A program made the translations under genes and the position numbers. The notes under the pieces are model-generated. The model was not told where the DNA came from, made no database searches, and worked only from the letters and a program-made list of their open reading frames with translations. From Bacillota bacterium (GTDB lineage Bacteria > Bacillota > Clostridia > Lachnospirales > Lachnospiraceae): a DNA stretch of 64,000 nt. Where the stretch lies: contig JAFAFU010000013.1 of the NCBI GenBank assembly GCA_023423335.1, forward strand, positions 1 to 64,000, written 5' to 3'. Positions 44,105 to 51,748 of this stretch are shown here, in pieces. How positions within the stretch are numbered: position 1 is the first letter of the stretch; each line of letters begins with the position of its first letter.

Positions 44105-44758
44105 CTATAAAAATTTTTTAAAATGATTTTTATAAGTTTCTTCTAATGTTTCGTTTGAGCTATCAATACAAAGTGAATTATGTGTTGTCAAATAAGAACG
44201 CATATCTTCGTACCACATATCAACCCAATTTTCTCCAGCCGTCCAGCATTCTCTGTCGATATCCCGTTTTAAGCAAACGGCTCGTTCAGGAACCAGAACA
44301 CGAAAAACTGGTGTGATATTGTGCTTATTCAGTTCTTCAATATATCTTGATAATGTTTCTCGATTAATGATATAACCAACAACAACATTGTATCCCAATG
44401 CCAATAAAATAAGCATTGTATGTAGGGTTTCTGTTTGATAGTCCACAATATGTGATGGGTTACGTTTTGCAAAATAATTTTCTCTCTTTTGTATTGCATC
44501 GCCATCAATAAAAATATAGTTATGACAGCATTCGATCAATTGTCCAAGTGCTGTTTTCCCTGCTCCTGCTGTCCCAGTAATTAATAAAACCTTTTTATCG
44601 TCTTTTATACTTTCACGAACGTCTTGTAAACATATGAAAGTACCGCAAACAGAACACTTTGCATGAATTATTCTTGACTTGTTAGCCATCGGGGGTATGT
44701 CATTATTTTCGAGTTCGTGGTTATATAATAAATCTAAATTACAATTTGAACATAACAA
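44105..44758 (-). CDS. Zinc-ribbon P-loop kinase-like protein
   Basis: The protein has 217 residues from a TTG start at 44758, supported by gggaggt 8 nt upstream. Two CxxC pairs (Cys3/Cys6 and Cys35/Cys38) suggest an N-terminal zinc ribbon. A Walker A motif GTAGAGKT follows at residues 62-69, and FIDGDAI plus RDIDRECW-type segments resemble AAA_33/zeta-type or nucleotide kinase folds. The nearby toxin-antitoxin genes make a zeta-like kinase toxin possible, but no epsilon-type antitoxin adjoins it. Base composition is AT-rich relative to neighbours. Function unknown. Confidence 0.7.
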   Translation of the reverse strand: MLCSNCNLDLLYNHELENNDIPPMANKSRIIHAKCSVCGTFICLQDVRESIKDDKKVLLITGTAGAGKTALGQLIECCHNYIFIDGDAIQKRENYFAKRNPSHIVDYQTETLHTMLILLALGYNVVVGYIINRETLSRYIEELNKHNITPVFRVLVPERAVCLKRDIDRECWTAGENWVDMWYEDMRSYLTTHNSLCIDSSNETLEETYKNHFKKFL

Positions 44759-44900
44759 AGTTTTTACCTCCCAATATAAATAATCTTCAGTTCACAATCG
44801 GGTACTATTGTGTACATTTAAAACAATACAGTATGTTCCCCATATTGTCTATCCTGCATTAAAATAGGGAGCAGGTATTTCGCCTACTGCTATATTGCAG

Positions 44901-45233
44901 TTATAACAATTTCCTTTTGTCTCTTTTGTTATACAGGATACGCCTGACTTCCATTATTTTGAACTCATCATTTTCGTCTTCAATTATAACATAGTAAATT
45001 ATAAAGTTTTTCACATATATGCGATAATAAGGTTGTTTACTTTCTTTAACGGAAGAATATGCTTCAAAGCTCTCTGGATTTTTTAATCGGGTCATGATTG
45101 CTGTTTCTATGCTAAGAAGAAGATTATTAGCAGCTGGCTTATTTTTTAAATGATAGATGATGTAATCAATTATTTCAGTTAAATCATCTTCAAATAAAGA
45201 CAAATATCTTAATTTATAAATCTTCTCCGCCAT
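44901..45233 (-). CDS. RelE/ParE-superfamily toxin
   Basis: This encodes 110 residues from ATG 45233 (gggagag before it, inside the antitoxin gene). The fold pattern is the RelE/ParE type: an N-terminal strand KIYKLRYLSLFEDDLTEII, two helices, then YRIYVKNFIIYYVI and IMEVRRILYNKRD. Such toxins usually cleave ribosome-bound mRNA or inhibit gyrase. It overlaps the upstream antitoxin by 20 bp, the standard order for a Phd/RelE pair. It lies in the AT-rich patch after yyaL. Confidence 0.85.
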   Translation of the reverse strand: MAEKIYKLRYLSLFEDDLTEIIDYIIYHLKNKPAANNLLLSIETAIMTRLKNPESFEAYSSVKESKQPYYRIYVKNFIIYYVIIEDENDEFKIMEVRRILYNKRDKRKLL

Positions 45234-45483
45234 TAATTCTCTCCCTTAACCTTGAAAAAACTTCATCATGAGTATATCGGGTCTTATCCATAGCTGCGGC
45301 TCTATCTGCTTCGTCTAATTTAAGTTCAATATCGTCAGTTAATTCAGCATACTTTTCAAGACTCATTACTACCATAGAGCCATATCCGTTTTTAGTCAAG
45401 TAAACGGGTTCTCCCTCATGAACTAAGTTTTCTATTTCTGGAAATTTATTTCTTAGATCTGATACAGGTCGTATATTTATCAC
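45214..45483 (-). CDS. Phd/YefM-family antitoxin
   Basis: The 89-residue protein starts at GTG 45483, with aaggag 8 nt upstream; an earlier GTG at 45492 is too near the ribosome site. The N-terminal DNA-binding half (NIRPVSDLRNKFPEIENLV, GEPVYLTKNGYGSMVVMSLEKY) is typical of Phd/YefM. The acidic C-terminal part should wrap the toxin. Direct repeats ttatcataat at 45496-45505 and 45518-45527 just upstream (22 bp apart) are likely operator sites for autorepression. Confidence 0.9.
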   Translation of the reverse strand: MINIRPVSDLRNKFPEIENLVHEGEPVYLTKNGYGSMVVMSLEKYAELTDDIELKLDEADRAAAMDKTRYTHDEVFSRLRERINGGEDL

Positions 45484-45495
45484 AATAATCACTCC

Positions 45496-45527
45496 TTATC
45501 ATAATATTATCACTATATTATCATAAT
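45496..45527 (-). promoter_or_regulatory. Operator-like direct repeats of the toxin-antitoxin operon
   Basis: ttatcataat occurs at 45496-45505 and 45518-45527 in an AT-rich stretch directly before the antitoxin start, as expected for Phd-toxin conditional repression. Confidence 0.5.
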
Positions 45528-45624
45528 TATATTGTAATAAATTGTGTTGATAGTGTCAATACAAAATATATATTAATTATAGGCTTAAAGCAATTACCGT
45601 TTATTATGTACTACCAAGATATCC

Positions 45625-45819
45625 CTATTGGTTCCATAACCCAATATGACACCAATGACAGGTAGAGTAGCCAATGGAGAGGAAGACAGGCTTGTTCTCT
45701 TCCTTCGCCTTTAGAAAGGCTTCCTGCTCCCAGAGATACCAGTTAACAGGGTTATCATAATCAATCAGTCGCCTATTCTTATAGAATGAGCGGCTGTTTT
45801 TTGTCGGAAATTCTTTCAT
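45625..45819 (-). pseudogene. Broken partial copy of the yyaL 5' end
   Basis: A 64-codon frame contains VNWYLWEQEAFLKAKEENK and SIGYSTCHWCH, matching the start of the intact YyaL protein, then stops. At DNA level 45651-45756 and 43732-43837 align over 106 bp with 8 mismatches. The N-terminal 20 residues and the end after CHWCH are unrelated. It is therefore a fragment left by partial duplication or recombination. Between the two copies lie the kinase-like gene and the toxin-antitoxin pair. Confidence 0.85.
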
Positions 45820-45837
45820 ACTTAATGTAAAGTTAGC

Positions 45838-45886
45838 TTGACAATTGAGGCCAATACTGCTAAAATGAATGTAAAGTAAACTTTAC
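45838..45886 (+). promoter_or_regulatory. Promoter and palindromic operator of the XRE regulator gene
   Basis: TTGACA (45838-45843), 17 nt, TAAAAT (45861-45866). A perfect palindrome gtaaagt-aa-actttac (45871-45886) lies just downstream and another gtaaagt half-site (45827-45833) just upstream of the -35. The arrangement fits autoregulation by the XRE protein. Confidence 0.75.
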
Positions 45887-45910
45887 GCGAATAGAGAGGA
45901 GCGTTTATGA

Positions 45911-46117
45911 TTGAAAAATCAAATTAAAATACTTAGAGAAGAGTTTAATTTTACACAGCAATACCTGGCGGAAAAGGTTAAGGTATCAAGACAGACGATA
46001 ATTTCACTGGAGAGCGGAAAGTACAATCCGTCCATTTTTTTAGCCCACAAAATTGCCGGGGTATTTCATAAGACGATAGAAGAGGTATTTATTTTTGAGG
46101 AGGATGATGATGAATAA
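45911..46117 (+). CDS. XRE-family transcriptional regulator
   Basis: The 68-residue protein is a single helix-turn-helix domain: IKILREEFNFTQQYLAEKVKVS then RQTIISLESGKYNPS, with an acidic tail EEDDDE. The start is TTG 45911 with gaggag 9 nt upstream; the overlapping ATG 45907 leads only to a seven-codon frame. Small regulators of this kind often come with a short membrane protein, as here (the next gene overlaps by 8 bp). The promoter carries an operator-like palindrome. Confidence 0.9.
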   Translation: MKNQIKILREEFNFTQQYLAEKVKVSRQTIISLESGKYNPSIFLAHKIAGVFHKTIEEVFIFEEDDDE

Positions 46118-46520
46118 TAAAAGGATGATAAAAAAGGATATCCTATTTGCCGTTATATTTATTATAATAGGAGCAGCAGCGGGAATAACCGGGTTTATAT
46201 TTGAATATCAGCAAGGGATGATGGCGGGATTAACGATAGGATTTCTGCCAACCGGAACAGGAATGCTTATCATGTACCGATATGCCATGAAAAAACCGGA
46301 GCTGATGAAGAACATTGAACTTGAAAAAGAGGAAAGAAATCAATATATTAATACAAAAGCCGGCTATCATGCATTTTGGATCACTTATTGGTATATTTTT
46401 ATTGCCGTGATTCTGCATCATATTATTGAGATACCGTCTTTGACATTTCTAATTATAACCCTATGCTTCCTGCCGGTTATCTATTTCACATTGGTGATTA
46501 TATTTCATAGAAAATACTGA
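46110..46520 (+). CDS. Small membrane protein partnered with the XRE regulator
   Basis: This encodes about 136 residues from ATG 46110, six bases after gaggagg; ATG 46104 and 46107 are possible but crowd the ribosome site. It has four hydrophobic segments (about 12-32, 38-57, 90-110, 112-132) with a charged Lys/Glu stretch between the pairs. The layout recalls DUF2178-type proteins found with XRE regulators, at low certainty. It overlaps the regulator gene, so the two are translated together. Confidence 0.75.
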   Translation: MNNKRMIKKDILFAVIFIIIGAAAGITGFIFEYQQGMMAGLTIGFLPTGTGMLIMYRYAMKKPELMKNIELEKEERNQYINTKAGYHAFWITYWYIFIAVILHHIIEIPSLTFLIITLCFLPVIYFTLVIIFHRKY

Positions 46521-46607
46521 TATCAAAGCAATCCGATATATTTTCCTGAATAAATGTCGGGAAAATAAATTCACTTAAGGATATCATATACGCATGGAGG
46601 TTATCTT

Positions 46608-47438
46608 ATGGACTGGACCAATCGAATGAATAAGGTTATTGATTATGTGGAAGAACACTTGGGAAGTGAGATCTGTGAGAACGAGATAAGCAAAATTATG
46701 GCCTGTCCTTTTGCCGTATTTCAAAGCTCATTTACACAGATCACCGGTTTGTCCTTTCGGGATTATATCCGCCGGCGCAGGCTGACTTGTGCGGCATATG
46801 ACCTGCAGAATACGGATGAGAAGATCATTGATATTGCTGTGAAATATGGTTATCAATCAGCGGATGCGTTCCGGGTTGCATTCAAACGCCTGCATGGTGT
46901 CAACCCAATAACCGTAAGAAACACTCTTGTCACACTGACATTTTATTGTCGCCTGGAGTTTGAGGTTAATATTAAGGGGGTTGATAAGATGAATTATACG
47001 ATTATGAGAAGAGAACCATTTAAGGTAATAGGGATCAGACGTACTACCCCTTACGGAGGCGGTACCTGGGCAATTGTAAAAGGCGGATATGATAAATACA
47101 GTGAATTATGCGGCCGGTTTTTTGATCTGGGTCTGTGTTTTGGTTTTGGCAAGGATGGAAGCAATGATTATATGTGCGGGCTCGAATGGAATCAAGAAAC
47201 TGTTCCGGGGCTGGATACATATGAATATCCGGAGGCAGACTGGATCAAATTTGAGGCGAAGGGAGCATTATCGGATCAGGTATTAGCAGGAGTATGGCAC
47301 CGGATTAATAATGAATTCCTGCCTCAAAGTAAATTTATAAAAAGCGGACTTCCTACGATAGAAAAGTATGTTGCCTGGGATGAAGCCCTTGATATCTGCC
47401 ATGTTGAGATATGGGTACCGGTTGTAAACAAGCAATAA
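46608..47438 (+). CDS. AraC-family regulator with GyrI-like effector domain
   Basis: The 276-residue protein, ATG 46608 after atggagg, has an N-terminal AraC double helix-turn-helix (about 8-105; ISKIMACPFAVFQSSFTQIT, IIDIAVKYGYQSADAFRVAF) and a C-terminal GyrI/AraC_E_bind domain (about 125-276; YTIMRREPFKVIGIRRTT, the final HVEIWVPV). This Rob/SoxS-like reversed order is common in regulators that sense small amphipathic molecules or drugs. No clear target adjoins it. A terminator follows. Confidence 0.92.
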   Translation: MDWTNRMNKVIDYVEEHLGSEICENEISKIMACPFAVFQSSFTQITGLSFRDYIRRRRLTCAAYDLQNTDEKIIDIAVKYGYQSADAFRVAFKRLHGVNPITVRNTLVTLTFYCRLEFEVNIKGVDKMNYTIMRREPFKVIGIRRTTPYGGGTWAIVKGGYDKYSELCGRFFDLGLCFGFGKDGSNDYMCGLEWNQETVPGLDTYEYPEADWIKFEAKGALSDQVLAGVWHRINNEFLPQSKFIKSGLPTIEKYVAWDEALDICHVEIWVPVVNKQ

Positions 47439-47470
47439 TCAAAATATGAAATGGATGTGTGACCAAAAAT

Positions 47471-47520
47471 TCTCCCGGATTAGTGATGTTAATTAATCCG
47501 GGGGATTTCTGCTTTTTATT
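47471..47520 (+). terminator. Terminator after the AraC-GyrI gene
   Basis: tctcccggatta (47471-47482) pairs with taatccggggga (47494-47505) at 11 of 12 positions, followed by a loose T run. Confidence 0.75.
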
Positions 47521-47577
47521 GATTTTGTAATGCCTGTGGTTTGCGTAATTGAATTCAAAATAAATATAAAATGGTGA

Positions 47578-47606
47578 TTGACATATCGGTTATTATCGTA
47601 TATGAT
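47578..47606 (+). promoter_or_regulatory. Promoter of the cysteine-type ABC operon leader
   Basis: TTGACA (47578-47583), 17 nt, TATGAT (47601-47606). It lies about 60 bp before the poly-Cys leader ORF. An imperfect palindrome gtatatgatgtgtatac overlaps the -10 region. Confidence 0.8.
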
Positions 47607-47663
47607 GTGTATACCATATAAATCATATATAAATAGTAGGAATAGAAAAGAAGGATAATAGAG

Positions 47664-47762
47664 ATGAAGAATAAATATAATACCCCGAAAATAAATATTA
47701 CTATGTGTTGCTGCAGATGCCGTTCCTTAAATCCGGAACTAATATGCGTATGCGAAGCTTAG
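47664..47762 (+). CDS. 32-residue poly-cysteine leader peptide
   Basis: ATG 47664 has gaagga 8 nt upstream and the frame runs to TAG 47760-47762. The peptide has six Cys (positions 15, 16, 17, 19, 28, 30), including the block MCCCRCRS and later ICVCEA. It lies between a strong promoter and an intrinsic terminator ahead of an ABC operon whose binding protein resembles cysteine-binding CjaA. Ribosome stalling at Cys codons when charged tRNA-Cys is scarce would control read-through. Poly-Cys leader ORFs with this role are known in mycobacteria. A secreted peptide is an alternative, but no modification or export genes are near. Confidence 0.8.
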   Translation: MKNKYNTPKINITMCCCRCRSLNPELICVCEA

Positions 47763-47808
47763 GATTTTTTATTCTTGTCTGAATTGGAAGGGTAGAGTAG
47801 AATAAGTC

Positions 47809-47838
47809 GGCAGATGCACCGGAAGATCTGCTTTTTTT
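47809..47838 (+). terminator. Attenuator-type terminator before the ABC operon
   Basis: ggcagat (47809-47815) pairs with atctgct (47826-47832, G-U at the base) around a 10-nt loop, followed by an unbroken T7 run. It stands between the leader ORF and the first permease gene, so the operon can be expressed only by read-through. Confidence 0.75.
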
Positions 47839-47883
47839 GTGCGAAAGCAAAGGGAGAGGTTATTTGGAAAAGGGGGAAGGAAC

Positions 47884-48543
47884 TTGGATTTTGGATTTAT
47901 AAAGGAAAATATACCCTTCTATTTGGAGGCCGGAGTATTAACGGTCAGAATCGCTTTTATCGGTATCGCAGCCTCTCTTATCGTTGGTTTGGCCTGCAGT
48001 TTGATCCGGTATTTTCGTATACCGGTGCTGCGTATCGTTGCAGGGATCTATGTTGAGATTTCCAGAAACACTCCGCTGCTGATACAATTGTTCTTCCTGT
48101 ATTTTGGTTTGCCAAAGCTGGGAATTATGTTAAGTTCTGAGACCTGTGCCATTGTAGGCTTGGTTTTCCTGGGCGGCAGTTATATGTCAGAGGCCTTCCG
48201 CAGCGGTCTGGAAGCAATTCAGGATATCCAGATTGAAGCCGGCTTAAGTATAGGGCTGACAAAGCTCCAGGTATTCCGTTATGTATTACTGCCTCAGGCC
48301 ATATCGGTTTCCGTCCCGGCGTTTGCCGCCAATTCGGTATTTCTGATTAAGGAAACCTCGGTTTTTTCTGCAGTTGCTTTGGCAGATCTAATGTATGTTG
48401 CAAAGGATCTGATCGGGATGTACTACAAAACAGACGAAGCACTCTTAATGCTGGTGGCGGCATATCTCATTATCTTATTGCCGGTGTCGATTGTTTTTAC
48501 ATTAGTAGAGAGGAAACTAAGATATGCAGGATTTGGGAATTAA
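47884..48543 (+). CDS. Polar amino-acid ABC permease (cysteine/cystine type)
   Basis: This encodes 219 residues from TTG 47884, with gggggaagga 5 nt upstream; a GTG at 47839 in the same frame lies too close to the terminator. It is a HisM/GlnP-type permease with about five membrane segments and the EAA-like loop IEAGLSIGLTKLQVFRYVLLP. It overlaps the next permease gene by 20 bp. Its substrate is inferred from the binding protein and the Cys-codon leader. Confidence 0.9.
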   Translation: MDFGFIKENIPFYLEAGVLTVRIAFIGIAASLIVGLACSLIRYFRIPVLRIVAGIYVEISRNTPLLIQLFFLYFGLPKLGIMLSSETCAIVGLVFLGGSYMSEAFRSGLEAIQDIQIEAGLSIGLTKLQVFRYVLLPQAISVSVPAFAANSVFLIKETSVFSAVALADLMYVAKDLIGMYYKTDEALLMLVAAYLIILLPVSIVFTLVERKLRYAGFGN

Positions 48544-49201
48544 AGTTCTGTTTCAGGGCAGGAATTTTATAAGAATTTTAGAGGGCTTATGGGTGACAGT
48601 CCGGATATCCTTAATTGCGGTAATCCTATCCATTCTGCTTGGGATCGTTCTGGGAATGATCATGACTTCGAAAAACCCCATGATAAAAGCGGTGACCAGA
48701 GCTTATCTGGAATTTGTCAGAATAATGCCGCAGCTGGTACTGTTATTTCTTGTTTATTTCGGTGTTACAAAGGCCTTCGGAATTCATCTTTCCGGTGAAT
48801 TGTCGGCAGTTATTGTATTTACCCTATGGGGAACAGCAGAAATGGGGGATTTGGTCAGAGGTGCGCTCACATCAATACCGAAGCATCAGTATGAAAGCGG
48901 AAAAGCGATCGGGCTGACCGGCCGCCAGATTTATTTATACATCATTATTCCTCAGACAATCCGAAGACTGCTTCCGCTGGCAATTAACCTGGTGACAAGA
49001 ATGATTAAAACAACCTCCCTGATTGTACTAATCGGAGTCGTTGAGGTGGTGAAAGTAGGGCAGCAGATCATAGAAGCCTCCCGGCTGTCGGTACCGTCGG
49101 CCGCACTTTGGATCTATGGAGTTATATTCTTCCTGTATTTTATCGTATGTTATCCGATTTCATTACTGGCAGCCAAATTAGAAAAAGCATGGAGGAATTG
49201 A
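48524..49201 (+). CDS. Polar amino-acid ABC permease, partner
   Basis: The 225-residue protein has five membrane segments and the EAA loop YESGKAIGLTGRQIYLYIIIP. ATG 48524 lies inside the end of the previous gene with gagagga upstream. The two permeases form the heterodimeric channel of the transporter. The ATPase gene starts 13 bp after it. Confidence 0.92.
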   Translation: MQDLGIKVLFQGRNFIRILEGLWVTVRISLIAVILSILLGIVLGMIMTSKNPMIKAVTRAYLEFVRIMPQLVLLFLVYFGVTKAFGIHLSGELSAVIVFTLWGTAEMGDLVRGALTSIPKHQYESGKAIGLTGRQIYLYIIIPQTIRRLLPLAINLVTRMIKTTSLIVLIGVVEVVKVGQQIIEASRLSVPSAALWIYGVIFFLYFIVCYPISLLAAKLEKAWRN

Positions 49202-49214
49202 GGGGATCAGCAGA

Positions 49215-49991
49215 ATGAAGAAAAAGACAGAAACCATATTGGAAATAAAGGACCTGACAAAGAAGTATGATAACTTAGAGGTACTAAAGAAGATATCCCT
49301 GGATATCCATAAGGGCGAAGTGGTCGTAATCGTCGGACCCTCCGGCTGTGGGAAAAGCTCCCTCCTTCGATGTATTAACGGACTGGAGCAGATCCAGTCG
49401 GGAGATATTCTCCTGCAGGGAGAAAAGATTAGTAACCTGAAGAAAAATATGCACCTGGTACGGCAGAGAATTGGAATGGTATTTCAAAGCTATGATTTAT
49501 TTCCGCATATGACGATATTGGATAATATTTTGTTAGGCCCGTTAAAAGCGCAGCACAGAAATAAAGCCGAGGCAGTAAAAGAAGCAGAAGAGCTGCTGAC
49601 CAGAGTCGGCCTTATTGATAAGAGGGATGCATATCCAAGACAGCTTTCGGGGGGCCAGAAGCAGAGGGCAGCTATTGTACGGGCATTATGTATGCACCCG
49701 GATATTATGCTTTTTGATGAAGTCACTGCGGCACTGGATCCGGAGATGGTAAGAGAAGTCCTCGATGTTATGCTTGAGCTGGCCAGGGAAGGAAGTACTA
49801 TGGTAATTGTTACACATGAGATGCAGTTCGCCCGGGCGATAGCCGACCGGATTATATTTATTGACAAAGGTGAAATCGTAGAGGAAAGCGATCCGGAGGA
49901 ATTTTTTACGAATCCGAAGACGGACCGTGCCAGACAATTTCTAAATGTGTTTGAATTTGACGCGGTGAAACGTGTTGAAGATAAAATGTGA
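49215..49991 (+). CDS. Polar amino-acid ABC transporter ATPase (GlnQ/TcyN type)
   Basis: This encodes 258 residues with Walker A GPSGCGKSS, Q-loop FQSYDLFPHM, ABC signature LSGGQKQRAAI, Walker B IMLFDEVTAALDPE and a switch His in IVTHEMQFA. It drives import through the two upstream permeases. It belongs to the five-gene unit ending with the binding protein. Confidence 0.95.
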   Translation: MKKKTETILEIKDLTKKYDNLEVLKKISLDIHKGEVVVIVGPSGCGKSSLLRCINGLEQIQSGDILLQGEKISNLKKNMHLVRQRIGMVFQSYDLFPHMTILDNILLGPLKAQHRNKAEAVKEAEELLTRVGLIDKRDAYPRQLSGGQKQRAAIVRALCMHPDIMLFDEVTAALDPEMVREVLDVMLELAREGSTMVIVTHEMQFARAIADRIIFIDKGEIVEESDPEEFFTNPKTDRARQFLNVFEFDAVKRVEDKM

Positions 49992-50050
49992 CGGTAAAAA
50001 GTCACGAAGCATTCTATGTAAAATAATAAAGAAAAGGAAGAGGAGAAATT

Positions 50051-50926
50051 ATGAAGAACACAAAAAAACTCATTACACTATTACTAATTCTTACATTTGT
50101 TGTATCTGCTTTTGCAGCATGCAAATCCGATAAAGGGACGGATGCCGAAAAAACCGGTACGAATTCAAATCAGAGTGCAAGAACATTGGAGGAAATCAAA
50201 AAGAGCGGCAAAATTGTGATCGGCGTATTCAGTGATAAGAAGCCCTTTGGTTATGTTGATGAAAACGGCGAATATCAGGGCTATGATGTTTATTTCGGTA
50301 ACAGGATAGCCAAGGATTTGGGTGTCGATGTCGAGTATGTAGCAGTGGAAGCGGCAAGCCGTGTGGAATACCTGGTTACCGCAAAAGTTGATATTATTCT
50401 TGCTAATTTTACCGTGACAAAGGAACGGGCAGAGAAGGTTGATTTCGCTCTTCCTTATATGAAGGTCGCACTTGGCGTGGTATCTCCGGATAATGCAATT
50501 ATTACCGAGGCTTCCCAGTTGAACGGTAAAACCTTAATTGTAAGCAAGGGTACGACGGCGGAGACTTATTTCACCGAGAACTATCCGGAGGTTAAATTAT
50601 TAAAGTTTGACCAGTACAGCGAAGCATACAACGCTTTATTGGATGGACGGGGTGATGCATTCTCAACGGATAATACCGAGGTTCTTGCATGGGCAATTGA
50701 GAATAAGGGCTTTACTGTCGGCGTTGAATCCTTAGGCAGCCTTGATACGATTGCTCCCGCAGTACAAAAGGGGAATACGGAATTATTAAACTGGCTGAAT
50801 GATGAGATCAAAAAATTGGGTGAGGAAAGCTTCTTCCATGCCAATTACGAGGAAACCCTGGCTCCGGTATATGGTGATGCCGCTGATCCGGACAGCTTGG
50901 TTGTGGAAGGCGGAATTGTAGAATAA
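50051..50926 (+). CDS. Cysteine/cystine-type substrate-binding lipoprotein
   Basis: The protein has 291 residues; the signal ends at VSAFAAC (Cys24). The domain is a family 3 binding protein with FGYVDENGEYQGYDVYF, YVAVEAASRVEYL, VDIILANFTVTKERAEKVDF and ALPYMKVALGVVSP. These segments closely resemble CjaA of Campylobacter, a cysteine-binding protein, by memory. It is the last gene of the operon behind the poly-Cys leader. aggaagagga precedes the ATG. A shared terminator follows. Confidence 0.92.
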   Translation: MKNTKKLITLLLILTFVVSAFAACKSDKGTDAEKTGTNSNQSARTLEEIKKSGKIVIGVFSDKKPFGYVDENGEYQGYDVYFGNRIAKDLGVDVEYVAVEAASRVEYLVTAKVDIILANFTVTKERAEKVDFALPYMKVALGVVSPDNAIITEASQLNGKTLIVSKGTTAETYFTENYPEVKLLKFDQYSEAYNALLDGRGDAFSTDNTEVLAWAIENKGFTVGVESLGSLDTIAPAVQKGNTELLNWLNDEIKKLGEESFFHANYEETLAPVYGDAADPDSLVVEGGIVE

Positions 50927-50985
50927 GCGGAACGAGCGGAAGAATATCCGGGTTAAATATAATACCGAAAATGATATAGATTAAA

Positions 50986-51015
50986 AAGGCTCTTGCTTGT
51001 ATTGGCAAGGGCCTT
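50986..51015. terminator. Bidirectional terminator between the ABC operon and GNAT gene
   Basis: aaggctcttgc (50986-50996) pairs with gcaagggcctt (51005-51015), one G-U, around an 8-nt loop, with A runs on the left and T-rich sequence on the right. It serves convergent genes. Confidence 0.8.
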
Positions 51016-51020
51016 AATCA

Positions 51021-51491
51021 TTATAGCTTTAGAACGGCAATATCCTCGCCGCCGATTACCTTACCCGTTTCTACGAAGCCCAGAGAAGCATATAAGGCTT
51101 TCGCTACAGTATTTTCCGGTTCATAGGACAGGGATATTAATGGTGCTTTTCCATGGGGGAAGGTACGGACCAGCTCAATTGCTTTTCTCATAGCTGCCTT
51201 CCCATAACCCTTTCCCTGATGTTTCTTGTCAATCATTAATCGGCATATCCAGTAAACGGCTTCGTCATAATACTCGTCGGGTAGGTTATACACAAGCAGG
51301 AGAAAGCCGACCATGGTATCCTGTTCATATAAGGCATAGGGCATAGGGATTCCATCATTTTCTGCCAATGCCAAATAGCATTCGGCCAGGCTGCAGACAT
51401 TACTGGCCACAAAGCTTTTCTGATCTTCTCTTGGTTCCATATGGATACATTCTTCAAAATTATCCGAGGTTATATTTCGTAATTCGATCAA
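51021..51491 (-). CDS. GNAT-family N-acetyltransferase
   Basis: This encodes 156 residues from TTG 51491 with aggaga upstream. The acetyl-CoA site is visible as RLMIDKKHQGKGYGKAAMRKAIE, truncated in citing, with the Q/R-x-x-G-x-G/A pattern QGKGYG, and the end SLGFVETGKVIGGEDIAVLKL. It resembles SpeG/PaiA-like or general amine acetyltransferases; the substrate is unknown. It is convergent with the ABC operon and divergent from the oxidoreductase genes. Confidence 0.9.
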   Translation of the reverse strand: MIELRNITSDNFEECIHMEPREDQKSFVASNVCSLAECYLALAENDGIPMPYALYEQDTMVGFLLLVYNLPDEYYDEAVYWICRLMIDKKHQGKGYGKAAMRKAIELVRTFPHGKAPLISLSYEPENTVAKALYASLGFVETGKVIGGEDIAVLKL

Positions 51492-51748
51492 AGTATTCTC
51501 CTGTCATGAATTAATTTGTATATCTGCAATTGAAAAATTATATCATGGATGGTACACTTATTCAAGGCTTAATTTTACATAAATGTAAATTTTATACAAA
51601 TGCAAAATTACTGCTTGATATTTTAGAGTATATTTAATATAATAGTAATAATTACTATTATTCTATGTTTTAGTCTCATGGATTTACTATTTCTTACATA
51701 TAATTTTATAATGTTGCAGGAATGGAAGAAAGCAGGAGGGATGTGTAA

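Noticed and set aside
45907..45927. Seven-codon ATG frame overlapping the XRE start
   Set aside because: It is too short and shares the ribosome site with the TTG start of the XRE gene; probably incidental.
47664..47762. RiPP or bacteriocin precursor
   Set aside because: The Cys-rich peptide lacks a cleavable leader and no modification, protease or export gene is near; its position before a terminator and a cysteine-type transporter favours an attenuator.
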